Assembly (NCBI RefSeq): GCF_004353915.1
Contig: NZ_SMRP01000009.1
Location: 228,036 to 292,035 of the forward strand
Reading direction: 5' to 3'
Length of the DNA: 64,000 nucleotides
DNA from: Paraburkholderia silviterrae
GTDB taxonomy: Bacteria; Pseudomonadota; Gammaproteobacteria; Burkholderiales; Burkholderiaceae
Shown here piece after piece: positions 43,921-52,512 of the stretch. The position numbers and the translations under genes are program-made. How positions within the stretch are numbered: the first letter of the stretch is position 1; every line of letters begins with the position of its first letter. The notes below the pieces were generated by a model. It had not been told where the DNA came from, did no database searches, and saw nothing but the letters and a program-made list of their open reading frames with translations.

Positions 43921-43993
43921 TGCCGCCCCGCACAGGGGTAACGCCTGCGGCCCGCCGCGAATACAAGTTAAGGCCAACGGCAAAAAGCACACT

Positions 43994-45262
43994 TCAATTC
44001 CGATAAGCAGCGATCGCGTCACGCGCCTGAAACGCAGTATAAGTAAGCTGCGCAGCAGCAAGCCCAGCAATCCCGAACGTCCGAGTCAACCCAAACGCAC
44101 CGAACCCCTCAGGCACCGCCTGTCCCATCGCCAGCGCATCCGCAAGCGTTTCACCAGCAACCGTGGTAGGCGCCATCCCATGGCCCCCAAACGCGATCGC
44201 GTGCCATACACCATCACCATCGCGCCCGATTTGCGGCATCTTGTGCCGGGCATAGCTCATCAACCCGCCCCAGGCATACTCAACCTTCACATCCGCCAGC
44301 TGCGGATAAACACGCACGAGATCACGCCTGAGTAGCCGCGCAATGGCCTCCGGCCCACGATCGAGCACCGAGATACGCCCGCCCCACAAAATACGGGTGT
44401 CCTTCAGCGGCCGATAATAATCAAACGCAAACCGCGTGTCATAAACCGCATAAGGCGCATCAATCGCATCAGCAAGCCGCGCACCAAGCGGCTCAGTAGC
44501 AATCACATAAGTCGCGATCGGCAGCACCGCACGCTCGATGCGCTGCACAACACCGCGCGCGTAGCCGCCGCACGCGAATACCACGTCCTTGGCCCTGACC
44601 GTGCCATTCGGTGTGCGCACAACGAAACCCGCACCGTCGCGCTCGATCGAGCGTGCCGGCGATTGCTCATAGATGCGCGCGCCGCCCTGCGCCACGGCAT
44701 TCGCCACGCCGATCACATACTTGAGCGGATGGAAATGAAACGCGTTGGGTTCGAAGAGCCCGCCGTGATAGCGCGTGGTCTTCAGCCGCGCACGCAGTGC
44801 ATCCTTCGTCACCGGCTCCCATTCGACGCCGAAGTCGCGCTTCATCAGCGAGCGCAATGCGTCGAGCCTCGACTGATCGTCGAACCAGTTTGCAAGCATG
44901 ACGCCCTGGTCAACGAGATCGCAATCGATGCCATAGCGTGCGATGCGCGCGCGGATCAAATCTACGGCTTCGATCGTAAGTCCATACAAATGGCGCGCCT
45001 TGTCCGCGCCCAGCGTGCCAAGCAGGTCGCCATTGTCGAGACTGTAGCCGCCAAACACGAAGCCGCCGTTGCGGCCCGACGCGCCAAAGCCGACGCGTTC
45101 GCCATCGAGCACCACGACGTCGCGCACGCCGCGCTCAACAAGCCCAAGCGCGGTGTTCAGGCCCGCCAGGCCGCCGCCAATGATGCAGACCTGCGTGTCG
45201 ACCTTGCCGCTCAGTTGCGGATAAGGCTGGCGAGTAACGGTGGATTCGTAGAAGTTTTGCAT
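43994..45262 (-). CDS. amaA: FAD-dependent oxidase, probable L-pipecolate oxidase
   Basis: This 422-aa DAO-family flavoprotein would oxidise L-pipecolate to piperideine-6-carboxylate, the substrate of AmaB. The FAD loop is CIIGGGLAGLNTALGLVERG, the family's GERVGFGASGRNGGFVFGG follows, and the late segment GLMSYARHKMPQIGRDGDG with IAFGGHGMAPTTVAGE is typical. Context with amaB, hglS and a LysP-like permease favours AmaA over PuuB-type gamma-glutamylputrescine oxidase, which it also resembles. The last 55 codons are strikingly T-ending (by eye about 24 T against 4 C) beside the repeat element. It follows the permease gene by 135 bp. Confidence 0.75.
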   Translation of the reverse strand: MQNFYESTVTRQPYPQLSGKVDTQVCIIGGGLAGLNTALGLVERGVRDVVVLDGERVGFGASGRNGGFVFGGYSLDNGDLLGTLGADKARHLYGLTIEAVDLIRARIARYGIDCDLVDQGVMLANWFDDQSRLDALRSLMKRDFGVEWEPVTKDALRARLKTTRYHGGLFEPNAFHFHPLKYVIGVANAVAQGGARIYEQSPARSIERDGAGFVVRTPNGTVRAKDVVFACGGYARGVVQRIERAVLPIATYVIATEPLGARLADAIDAPYAVYDTRFAFDYYRPLKDTRILWGGRISVLDRGPEAIARLLRRDLVRVYPQLADVKVEYAWGGLMSYARHKMPQIGRDGDGVWHAIAFGGHGMAPTTVAGETLADALAMGQAVPEGFGAFGLTRTFGIAGLAAAQLTYTAFQARDAIAAYRN

Positions 45263-45397
45263 GCGATTTGGCTTCGAAAAAAACGGTCAAACAGATGCGC
45301 GCGTTTCGGCTGAGCCGCCTCGCATCCTTGTAGCAATGTACCGGCGCAAACGCCAGAGCGCCGCGCCGGTGCAACGGTCATCGCCCGACGCGCCAGA

Positions 45398-46984
45398 TCA
45401 CGCGTCCGGCACCACCTTCGGCTGGGCGCTCATATAGCCCGCATGGCTCTCGCTCGACGCGGTCCCGAACTGGCTCTTCGCATGGCGCTCGACCCAAGGG
45501 GCGATCTCCATGTCTTCGTAGCGCACCAGACGGCTTTTGCGCAGAAACGCGTAGCCAAGCCAGACCACGAAGAACAGCGGCAAGCCAATATAGGTTGCGG
45601 CCACTCCTGCCCAGTCTATCTTGTCGGCAAGAAAAGCCTGATAGTCCTGGCCAACCGTCACGACCGAACACAGCACGGCTGCAAGAATCGGGCCGAACGG
45701 GAAAAGCTTGGCCCGGTATGGCAGCTGCTCGAGGCGGTAGCCCTGCTTCAGGAAACCCTTGCGGAAACGGTAGTGGCTGATCGCAATGCCAAGCCACGTG
45801 ATGAAGCCCGCCATGCCAGAGAGATTCAGCAGCCACAGGTACATCGTCTGGTCGCCATAGAGCGACGTGAGAAAGCATAGCGCACCCACGGCAGTCGTCG
45901 CGTACAGCGCGTTCAGCGGCACGCCGCCCGCCGAGACCTTCGCAAACAGCTTCGGTGCGCGGCCTTCGACCGCGAGATTGTAGAGCATCCGGGTGGACGC
46001 ATACATGCCGGAATTACCGGCCGAAAGCACCGCGGTCAGGATGACCGCGTTCATCACGCCAGCCGCGAACGCGAGGCCCGCGTGACGGAACACGAGCGTG
46101 AACGGGCTCACGCCAATATCGGTCACGTCGCTTTTCAGCAGGTTCGGATCGGTATAGGGAATGATCATGCCGATCACGAAAATCGCCAGCACGTAGAACA
46201 GCAGGATGCGCCAGAAAATCTGCTTCACCGCGCGCGGAATGGTCGTGCTCGGGTTTTCCGCTTCGCCCGCCGCCACGCCAATCATTTCGGTGCCCTGGAA
46301 CGAGAATCCCGCGATCATCGCCACGCCGAGCATCGAGGCCCAGCCGCCGACGAACGGCGCGTCCTTGATCGTGAAGTTTTCGAAGCCGTTGCTGGGGCCG
46401 CCCTGCATGATGCCGAAGATCATCAGGACGCCCACCGCGATGAACGCAATGACCGTCACCACCTTGATCAACGCGAACCAGTATTCGGCCTCGCCGAAGC
46501 CGCGCACCGACAAGCCATTGAGCGCGAAGATCAGCGTGAGAAATAGCGCGCTCCACCAGACGCCCGGAATTTTGGGGAACCAGTAGTGCATCACGAGCTG
46601 CGCGGCCACCAGCTCGACGGCAATCGTTACGGCCCAGCTATACCAGTAGTTCCAGCCAAGCGCAAAGCCAAAGCCTTCGTCGACGAATTTCGCGCCGTAG
46701 GCCGCGAACGATCCCGACACGGGCATGAAGGCCGCCATCTCGCCGAGACTCGTCATCAGGAAATAGACCATCAAGCCGATCACCATGTACGCGAGCATCG
46801 CGCCCCCGGGGCCCGCCTGCGAGATGGAGGCGCCCGCGGCAACAAACAGGCCCGTGCCAATGGACCCGCCAATGGCGATCATGCGCAGATGGCGTGCTTG
46901 CAGTCCGCGATGGAGTTTGGGTGCCTTCGATCGCGAACCGGAACCGGATGAGTTCGGGGATGGATTGTCGGGTTGTGAACGCAT
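45398..46984 (-). CDS. lysP: Amino acid permease, LysP type
   Basis: This 528-aa APC/AAT-family symporter has about 12 helices. The N-terminal signature LQARHLRMIAIGGSIGTGLFVAAG, GEMAAFMPVSGSFAAYGAKFVDEGFGFALGWNYWYSW-type region and GVAAGEAENPSTTIPRAVKQ are standard; the overall pattern and length are closest to LysP lysine permeases. A Ser/Asn/Pro-rich tail precedes helix 1. AAGGAGA lies about 11 nt before the ATG at 46984; an ATG at 47155 was rejected. With amaA downstream it suggests uptake of lysine or pipecolate for the catabolic locus. Confidence 0.85.
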   Translation of the reverse strand: MRSQPDNPSPNSSGSGSRSKAPKLHRGLQARHLRMIAIGGSIGTGLFVAAGASISQAGPGGAMLAYMVIGLMVYFLMTSLGEMAAFMPVSGSFAAYGAKFVDEGFGFALGWNYWYSWAVTIAVELVAAQLVMHYWFPKIPGVWWSALFLTLIFALNGLSVRGFGEAEYWFALIKVVTVIAFIAVGVLMIFGIMQGGPSNGFENFTIKDAPFVGGWASMLGVAMIAGFSFQGTEMIGVAAGEAENPSTTIPRAVKQIFWRILLFYVLAIFVIGMIIPYTDPNLLKSDVTDIGVSPFTLVFRHAGLAFAAGVMNAVILTAVLSAGNSGMYASTRMLYNLAVEGRAPKLFAKVSAGGVPLNALYATTAVGALCFLTSLYGDQTMYLWLLNLSGMAGFITWLGIAISHYRFRKGFLKQGYRLEQLPYRAKLFPFGPILAAVLCSVVTVGQDYQAFLADKIDWAGVAATYIGLPLFFVVWLGYAFLRKSRLVRYEDMEIAPWVERHAKSQFGTASSESHAGYMSAQPKVVPDA

Positions 46985-47291
46985 GACGTGCGCTGTCTCC
47001 TTGTTTGTCTCAGATGACGATGCACGTCCGGTTCTGCTCTCTCCCGCTAGCGGCATGAACGCACTGAACCGGCCGACGTGCGTGTCGCCTGCATCGTGGG
47101 GCCGGCCGCACACGATAAGCCCTGCGGCCGAAAAAACGCCGGCTGTGGGTGGCACAGGTCTCGACGCCGGACAAAGTGTATTGATTTACCAGATGAAACG
47201 CCAAACGACATTTCGGAACTAGTTAATGCATCTTCATCATCAACTCGTTTCAGAAGCGCGTTCGAATGCCGGCACCCCAGGTAATCCCGCT
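46985..47291. other. Upstream region of the LysP-like permease
   Basis: No gene is supported. It should contain the permease promoter on the minus strand. No riboswitch-like fold or clear operator was recognised; in particular, the conserved lysine-riboswitch core is not apparent. Confidence 0.3.
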
Positions 47292-47519
47292 CTAGAACAG
47301 GAAGAAGTAGAGCTCGATGTACTGGCCAACGAGAATGGCGTTCATGAACGTGCCTTCCCGGATGAATTCAGGCCTCCCAAGGAATATGAAGCCAATCGTT
47401 GCGCTGATGGGCAGCAGCGTGCAGTCGAAGGCCGTCTTGATGTCGCCCCACCGCCATCCCGTGCGCCACGAAAAGCACGGACGCGGCCTCGCGAGCTTGC
47501 TGCTCGCCGAGGCAATCAT
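47292..47519 (-). pseudogene. C-terminal remnant of a YitT/YczE-like membrane protein
   Basis: The minus-strand frame ends GDIKTAFDCTLLPISATIGF, then IFLGRPEFIREGTFMNAILV and a short hydrophobic tail. This resembles the last two helices of YitT/DUF161-type integral membrane proteins (IKTAFDVTL...GVREGTIIAALLVG). A second frame just upstream reads ASVLFVAHGMAVG, which would complete the motif after a frameshift. No start or N-terminal part is present, so it looks like a decayed gene. The family resemblance is by eye only. Confidence 0.4.
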
Positions 47520-47570
47520 GAACGTGCTGGGTTCGATGAGCGCTTGAGCGCCGCGAGGCCGGGCTTTGCG

Positions 47571-47816
47571 TTAGTGGCTTCCGGCATACCCTCCGCGACT
47601 CCGGCTCTCGGGGTTCTGGGCCTCGTAGGTGTCCAGTTCGCGCAGCAGCGAGTCGATCGCCGCCAGCTGCGCCTTGGTCAGGTGCTGCGAAGCCAGCAAT
47701 TGGTTGAGCCGCCGGCGCCAATAAGGGGCCGGCAGGACGGTTTCATCGGCGGCTCTGCATAGCGAGAACCGCACCGCATGAGTGATGTGTGCAATTTCCT
47801 GGTCGAGCAAGGTCAT
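47571..47816 (-). CDS. Small conserved-looking hypothetical protein
   Basis: This 81-aa protein starts MTLLDQEIAHITHAVRFSLC after a strong AGGGAGGGG ribosome site about 9 nt upstream. It has two amphipathic helices (APYWRRRLNQLLASQHLTKA; QLAAIDSLLRELDTYEAQNP) and a Ser/Arg/Gly tail. It has no membrane segment or known domain. It resembles small orphan proteins common in Burkholderia, and its function is unknown. Confidence 0.6.
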   Translation of the reverse strand: MTLLDQEIAHITHAVRFSLCRAADETVLPAPYWRRRLNQLLASQHLTKAQLAAIDSLLRELDTYEAQNPESRSRGGYAGSH

Positions 47817-48088
47817 CGTGGAGCCCCTCCCTAAGGGTTGCCATCGGCCGGTCTACGCCATCGTCACCACGCTGCGCTCGCCACACAGGCGAAACGTCAG
47901 CGCGCGCTCGCGGCATGACCGCTATTTTTCCCGGCGCTCAGATGTCTATCGGTTCTTTCGTTCGGGTGATCACCTCCTCGGGAATCTTCAGGGCATTGGA
48001 AAAGTATAGGCGGCGCGTTTCATCTGACAAGCGATGCCGATGCCCGCGCACACGGATTCAATCCATGGCGCATCACTCGATTACCGCT

Positions 48089-49843
48089 TTATGGGTCGCG
48101 CGGAGCGAGATCGGCCCGGGGCCGCTCGGCCAGATCCCGATAGCGAAGGTAGCGCGAATCGGCCGAGGTCTTGACCGCGTACATGGCAGTGTCCGCCTTT
48201 GCCAGCAACTCCTCGGCATGATGGCCGTCGGCCGGAAATTCGCTGATGCCGATGCTCACGCCCACGGTCATCAGGTGCATGCCGATTGAAACGGGCGTCT
48301 CCATCACCGCCTCGATGCGGCCCGCCGTGGCGGGTATCGCCTCGGGCGTTCGCACGCCGGTCACGAGGATGACGAACTCGTCACCGCCGAAGCGGGCGAC
48401 GACATCCGAGCCGCGCAATGCCGCTCGCAGGCGCTGCGCGACCACCACGAGGGTGCGGTCGCCGGCCGAGTGTCCGAGCTGATCGTTGATTTGCTTGAAA
48501 TCGTTCAGGTCGACGAACATCACCGCCAGCGTCTCACCGCTCACCGACGCGCGCCGTATCGCCAGCTCGAGTTGCTCCATGAAGCGCATGCGGTTCGGCA
48601 AGCCTGTGAGCGTGTCGTGTCCCGCAAGATGCGTCAGCTCCTCCTGCCGCGTGTGCAGCGCATCGACCTGGGAGCGGATCTCGCTGCGCATGCGATCGAA
48701 GCAGCGCGCGAGCACGCCAATCTCGTCCGAGCGCCCAACCGGCAAGCGCTCCATGGCGTCTTCGTCGAAGATGTGCGTGACCGCATACGCGAGCGTGCGC
48801 AATGGCCGCGCCAACGCGCGCGCGAACAGGACCGCCAGCAGGATCGCGAGGGTGCTCGAGATCAGCACGAGGCGCACGATCTGCACGCCGAGCGCGTTGG
48901 CGGACGCGAGCACGTCCGTGAGCGGCCGCGCGAGACCGAGCGCGATGAAGCGATTGCCATCCACGAGACCGAACGGCGAACGCACGAACGCGAACACCTC
49001 GGCCGGCGGCTCGTACGCGTGCGCATAGCCGTTGAACGTCAGGCTGGTCCGCCCGCCGTCAAACAGCGGCGCGGTGGCCGGGAAGGTCTTTTGCATCAGC
49101 ACGCGCCGGCCGCGCTCGAAACCGAAAGTCTGGGCCGGGTCCGGATGGACGAGAAAATCGCCCCACTCGTTGGCCATGTACACCACGTAGTCGGTGGGCA
49201 AGTCGCGCTCGATGCGCTTGAACACCTGGGTCAGATTGACGTCGATGACCAGCACGCCTACTTTTTCGCCGTTCTCATCCGCGATCGGCGTGCCGACCCT
49301 CACCACCGGCTGCTCCTGATCCGGGTCTGAACTGGGGCCGTCCTTCAGGCCGATCGGCGAGATGTAGACGCGCTCCGCGCTCGCCGCAAGCGTGTCGAAC
49401 ACATAGGGAAACTGGCCCTTCTCCTGCAATTGATCGTCGGGCACGACCACCACGCCTTGCGCGTCGCGATCGACACGAATGCGCTCGAGCCCGTAGTGGG
49501 AGCGAGAAATCAGGCGTATCTGCAGGTACTCGGGATGGTGCAGCATGAAGCCGCGGAAGACTTGCTTGAGCCTTGCGTCGGCGGGACTGGGCGCACCGCC
49601 CCGCGCGACGATCTCGGACGAAGGCAAGGTCGCGAGCACGAGGGCGTCGTCGGCGACGTCGCCGAGCGCCGCGATGAAACGCTGGCTCAGCAACTGCGTC
49701 GAGGTGAGCAGGCTGTGCTCCGCTTCGTGCATGAGCATCTGGCGATTGGCGCGATAGGTGGAATAGCCGGTCGCGCCCGACGCCAGCACGCCAATGAAGA
49801 CCAGCAGGATCGAGAGCCTCGAAGTCAGGCCGAGCTTGATCAT
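48089..49843 (-). CDS. dCache-HAMP-GGDEF diguanylate cyclase
   Basis: This 584-aa membrane enzyme makes cyclic di-GMP. Helix 1 (LSILLVFIGVLASGATGYS) and helix 2 (about residues 305-330, LVLISSTLAILLAVLFARAL) bracket a 270-residue periplasmic dCache-like sensor. HAMP follows (ARPLRTLAYAVTHIFDEDAM), then GGDEF with FVDLNDFKQINDQLGH and ARFGGDEFVIL, plus an I-site RGSD five residues earlier. The ATG at 49843 has GAGGAG upstream and overlaps the stop of the binding-protein gene by 4 nt (ATGA). The pair may transmit polyamine binding to cyclic di-GMP, as NspS-MbaA do in Vibrio. Confidence 0.88.
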   Translation of the reverse strand: MIKLGLTSRLSILLVFIGVLASGATGYSTYRANRQMLMHEAEHSLLTSTQLLSQRFIAALGDVADDALVLATLPSSEIVARGGAPSPADARLKQVFRGFMLHHPEYLQIRLISRSHYGLERIRVDRDAQGVVVVPDDQLQEKGQFPYVFDTLAASAERVYISPIGLKDGPSSDPDQEQPVVRVGTPIADENGEKVGVLVIDVNLTQVFKRIERDLPTDYVVYMANEWGDFLVHPDPAQTFGFERGRRVLMQKTFPATAPLFDGGRTSLTFNGYAHAYEPPAEVFAFVRSPFGLVDGNRFIALGLARPLTDVLASANALGVQIVRLVLISSTLAILLAVLFARALARPLRTLAYAVTHIFDEDAMERLPVGRSDEIGVLARCFDRMRSEIRSQVDALHTRQEELTHLAGHDTLTGLPNRMRFMEQLELAIRRASVSGETLAVMFVDLNDFKQINDQLGHSAGDRTLVVVAQRLRAALRGSDVVARFGGDEFVILVTGVRTPEAIPATAGRIEAVMETPVSIGMHLMTVGVSIGISEFPADGHHAEELLAKADTAMYAVKTSADSRYLRYRDLAERPRADLAPRDP

Positions 49844-50970
49844 TCTGGAAAGCTCCTCAACCGGTCGCCCGATTCGATCCGGTGCCACAGCGCTTCGCGC
49901 TCGCTGACGCTCTCGACGCGCTGGAGCCAGACGAGATGCGGCCCCGCGCCGGCAATCTCGCCGGATACCGGTGTCATCGTGTTCGCGAGCCCCTCGCGCT
50001 GCGTCAACTGCTTGCCGATCTCCGGCTCCAGCATCGCGTTGATCCAGTCGTGGGCGAGCGCCGGATTGCTCGCGTTGCGTGTGATCGCCCAGCAATCGAG
50101 CCACGCCAGCGCGCCTTCGTCCGGAATGACGTAGCCCACGTCCACGCCTGCCTGGCGCAACTGCTCGACCTGCTGCGTGCCGTAATTGCCGAACATCAGC
50201 GCCACGTGATGCTGGACGAACTGCGCGGTCGCCTCTTCAGGCAGCGTGTAATACGTGAGCAGATTGCGCCGCAAGCGCACGAGCTCGCGCGTGACGTTGC
50301 GCATCTGCTCGGGCGACAGGTGAAACGGATCGCGATAGCCCAGCGCCAGCGCGGTGAATGAGAAGTTGTGCTGCGCGCTGTTGAAATCGAGCACCTTGCC
50401 CTGATAGCGCGGATCCCACAGGGCGCGCATCGAGTGTGGCGGATCCGGAATCTGCTTGCGGTCGTAGATGAGCCCCATCGACGAAAAGGTAAACGGAATC
50501 GCGTAGGCATGGCCGCCCTCCACGAGTCCGCGAATGGCGGCGAGCCGCTGAAAATACGGCTGCTGCCACTGGCGATTCGGAATGCGCGGCAGGTCGAGCG
50601 CCGCGAGCAAGCCAGCGTGCGCATAGCGCTCGATCTCGGCGGTATTGGCCGCCAGCACATCGAATGGCGGCGGCACGGCGCTATGCATGCGGGCCCAGAG
50701 TGCTTCATCGGAATCGACGAGCGTGACTTCGACTTTGGCGTGGAAGCGCTTTTCGAACGCATGGACCCAGTCGTCGTCCGCGTAGCCGGGCCAGGCAAGC
50801 ACGCGCAGCACGGACTGGCGCGGCGAATGAGAATCCGCGAGCGTGCGCGTCCAGAGAAAGCACAGCAAAAGGACGACGAGAGCCGCCGGCATGGCCCATC
50901 GGCTCGTGCGAGCGCGCGCGTCTTTCCCCTGGTTGAAACGGCAAACGACCGTTTTGAAGCGTCGCTTCAT
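49840..50970 (-). CDS. Periplasmic solute-binding protein, PotD/spermidine-type
   Basis: This 376-aa protein has a basic N-terminus, one hydrophobic segment at about residues 27-45 (MPAALVVLLLCFLWTRTLAD) that may anchor or be cleaved, and a binding-protein fold: VLRVLAWPGYADDDWVHAFEKRF, then VTLVDSDEALWARM, FDVLAANTAEIERY and AYAIPFTFSSMGLIYDR. The pattern is closest to PotD/PotF polyamine binders. No transport permease or ATPase is linked. Instead it is translationally coupled to a dCache-GGDEF gene, so it probably acts as a sensor partner, not an importer subunit. Confidence 0.82.
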   Translation of the reverse strand: MKRRFKTVVCRFNQGKDARARTSRWAMPAALVVLLLCFLWTRTLADSHSPRQSVLRVLAWPGYADDDWVHAFEKRFHAKVEVTLVDSDEALWARMHSAVPPPFDVLAANTAEIERYAHAGLLAALDLPRIPNRQWQQPYFQRLAAIRGLVEGGHAYAIPFTFSSMGLIYDRKQIPDPPHSMRALWDPRYQGKVLDFNSAQHNFSFTALALGYRDPFHLSPEQMRNVTRELVRLRRNLLTYYTLPEEATAQFVQHHVALMFGNYGTQQVEQLRQAGVDVGYVIPDEGALAWLDCWAITRNASNPALAHDWINAMLEPEIGKQLTQREGLANTMTPVSGEIAGAGPHLVWLQRVESVSEREALWHRIESGDRLRSFPE

Positions 50971-51290
50971 TGCTCAAGCTTGTTCAGTGCTGTTTTAGGG
51001 TTCCGCGAGCCGCGCACCCATTTTCGACAAAGCGAAGACAACGCTTCGCTCGCCCCCATAACTCTGCCGCAACCCGATAATGGGCTCCCCCGCACATCTT
51101 ATCGAAGACAGAAAACCAGAATATGCTGCCCAGGTTATTTTCAGCACAAGGGAAAACCCGGTTACCTGAAACGGCGTGCTGGGCCAGGCCAATTCCAGGC
51201 GCAGTTGAGGGAGCACATCGCCCGGCGCATGGCTATTGCAACGCGGCTCAAACGATAAGCGCTTCCATTCAAAGACCCATGTTATTGCCT
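50971..51290. other. Upstream region of the binding protein/GGDEF operon
   Basis: No gene is seen. The operon promoter should lie here on the minus strand. No clear dyad was resolved before the 13-bp repeat array begins at 51291. Confidence 0.3.
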
Positions 51291-51368
51291 GCGCAATGTG
51301 CCCGCGCAATGTGCCCGCGCAATGTGCCCGCGCAATGTGCCTGCGTAATGTGCCTGCGTAATGTGCCC
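51291..51368. repeat. Six tandem 13-bp repeats
   Basis: Six head-to-tail units of GCGCAATGTGCCC occur: three identical, then GCGCAATGTGCCT, GCGTAATGTGCCT and GCGTAATGTGCCC. No spacers separate them, so this is not CRISPR. It lies 320 bp upstream of the binding-protein gene and 225 bp beyond the truncated LacI gene. It could be a slippage-prone array or an iteron-like protein-binding site. Confidence 0.8.
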
Positions 51369-51435
51369 GCCTAATGGCGCTGTTATTGCACGCCGTATGG
51401 CGATAACAAACATCTCGCCGCCACACTTAATCCTT

Positions 51436-51457
51436 GCGCAATTTTCGAAAGTTGCGC
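51436..51457. promoter_or_regulatory. 22-nt near-palindrome
   Basis: Arms GCGCAA and TTGCGC flank a centre containing TTCGAA, giving a near-perfect 22-nt dyad in AT-rich sequence between the 13-bp repeats and the truncated LacI gene. It may be a regulator site. No intact adjacent regulator is available to assign it to. Confidence 0.35.
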
Positions 51458-51593
51458 CCGTGAAAATAAAATTAACGTTTCAACAGAAAACCGCTGTTCC
51501 AAAACGGGAAATCGTTTCACCGGAACGCTAATGCAATGAAGGCGGCACGTATCGGCCGTGCCGCCTGTGCGGATGCCCGTTGCGGGCGAAACC

Positions 51594-52076
51594 TCATGCG
51601 CCGCCCGCGGCGGCGACCGAAGACTCGCGGATCACCAGCGACGGGTCGGCCGGCGTGGCGGAGCGTGCCCCACCCTTGCCCGCCAGATGATCGAACAGCA
51701 ACGCGATGGCTTGCGACGCCATTTCGTCGAGGTGAAGATCGACGGCCGTGAGCGGCGGACGGCAACTGCGGGCGCGAATTCCGTCGTAGCGGGTTGCGAT
51801 CCTGACGTCGCCGGGCACGCGCCGGCCGGCATCGGCGAGGCCTTGCACGGCGCCCACGGCAAACGCGTCAACCACCGCGCACAGCCCGTCGAGCTGCGGA
51901 TGCTGCTGCAATAGCGCCGCGCACGCCTCGCGTCCCGCCTCCTCGCAGCCCGCTTCGTCGGCCACCGTAATCACCGGCGTCATGCCCTGCTCCGCGCAAA
52001 ATCGCTCGTAGGCCGCGCGCGACTCGACGTACGCACAGCGCACGGCCTGGCATCGTTCGCGTGCTATCGCAACCAC
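51594..52076 (-). pseudogene. LacI-family regulator, C-terminal half only
   Basis: About 160 residues matching the effector half of a LacI repressor: VITVADEAGCEEAGREACAA, LDGLCAVVDAFAVGAVQGLADAGRRVP and the typical ending RYDGIRARSCRPPLTAVDLH with LDEMASQAIALLFDHL. The frame is open a little upstream (CQAGLFIDRVVAIA) but meets TAG about 60 nt before 52076, and no HTH or first subdomain exists. The DNA-binding half has been lost, so it is a beheaded pseudogene unless re-used as a soluble binding protein. Confidence 0.7.
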
Positions 52077-52512
52077 CCGGTCGATAAATAATCCAGCTTG
52101 ACAGGGCCTATATGACGCACCGTTCTACGTTAGCAAATCGATTTGGGGCGCGATTGCAGAGGCACCCCGGTTTCAATCAGCTCACGTTGGCGGAATGGGC
52201 GCCGCCGTCCGGGCGCAACGCGTTACTGTGCCGGCCCGTTGCCGCTTCGCTGCGTTGCCATCGCGCGGTGCGGTAGTGGGCCGGGCACCGCTACGGCGGC
52301 TGCCGGGTTCGCTGCGCGGATCGGCCAACGCCTCGTTCGCCGGACGATATTCGCCCATTTATATGAACTACATGCGCAACGCGAGGGTGCCGCGGGAAAA
52401 CATGGCTTGATGGGATCGCTGGTGCATCGAGCAGCCGTTCGACGCGGCACGGCTGCCCGCACAGTGAATAACGCCGCGAGACGGTCTACCCACCCTCCAG
52501 GATCGACATTTC
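52077..52512. other. Interval holding only eroded sequence
   Basis: This 436-bp gap lies between the beheaded LacI gene and the AhpD-like gene. The expected N-terminal part of LacI is missing. No ORF with a ribosome site or recognisable domain is present, suggesting deletion or replacement. Confidence 0.3.

Larger units (their letters stand above)
43315..43985. repeat. Dispersed element with long inverted repeats, copy 1 (complete)
   Basis: About 670 bp between the convergent 3' ends of the LysR and amaA genes. The left arm (from GTTGGCCTTTCCTTGT through CCCCTGTGCGGGGCGGCACC and on to about 43530) is matched in reverse by the right arm (about 43770-43985) with moderate divergence. Each arm holds a 34-nt hairpin built on CCTACTTTTCTTTGC and GCAAAGAAAAGTAGG. 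The centre has short frames but no credible transposase. A second copy starts at 63607. It looks like a MITE- or REP-like non-autonomous repeat. Confidence 0.75.

Noticed and set aside
46985..47291. Lysine riboswitch before the LysP-like permease
   Set aside because: No multi-helix conserved core could be recognised in the leader.
51291..51368. Possible CRISPR array
   Set aside because: The 13-bp units are contiguous with no spacers, and no cas genes are present.
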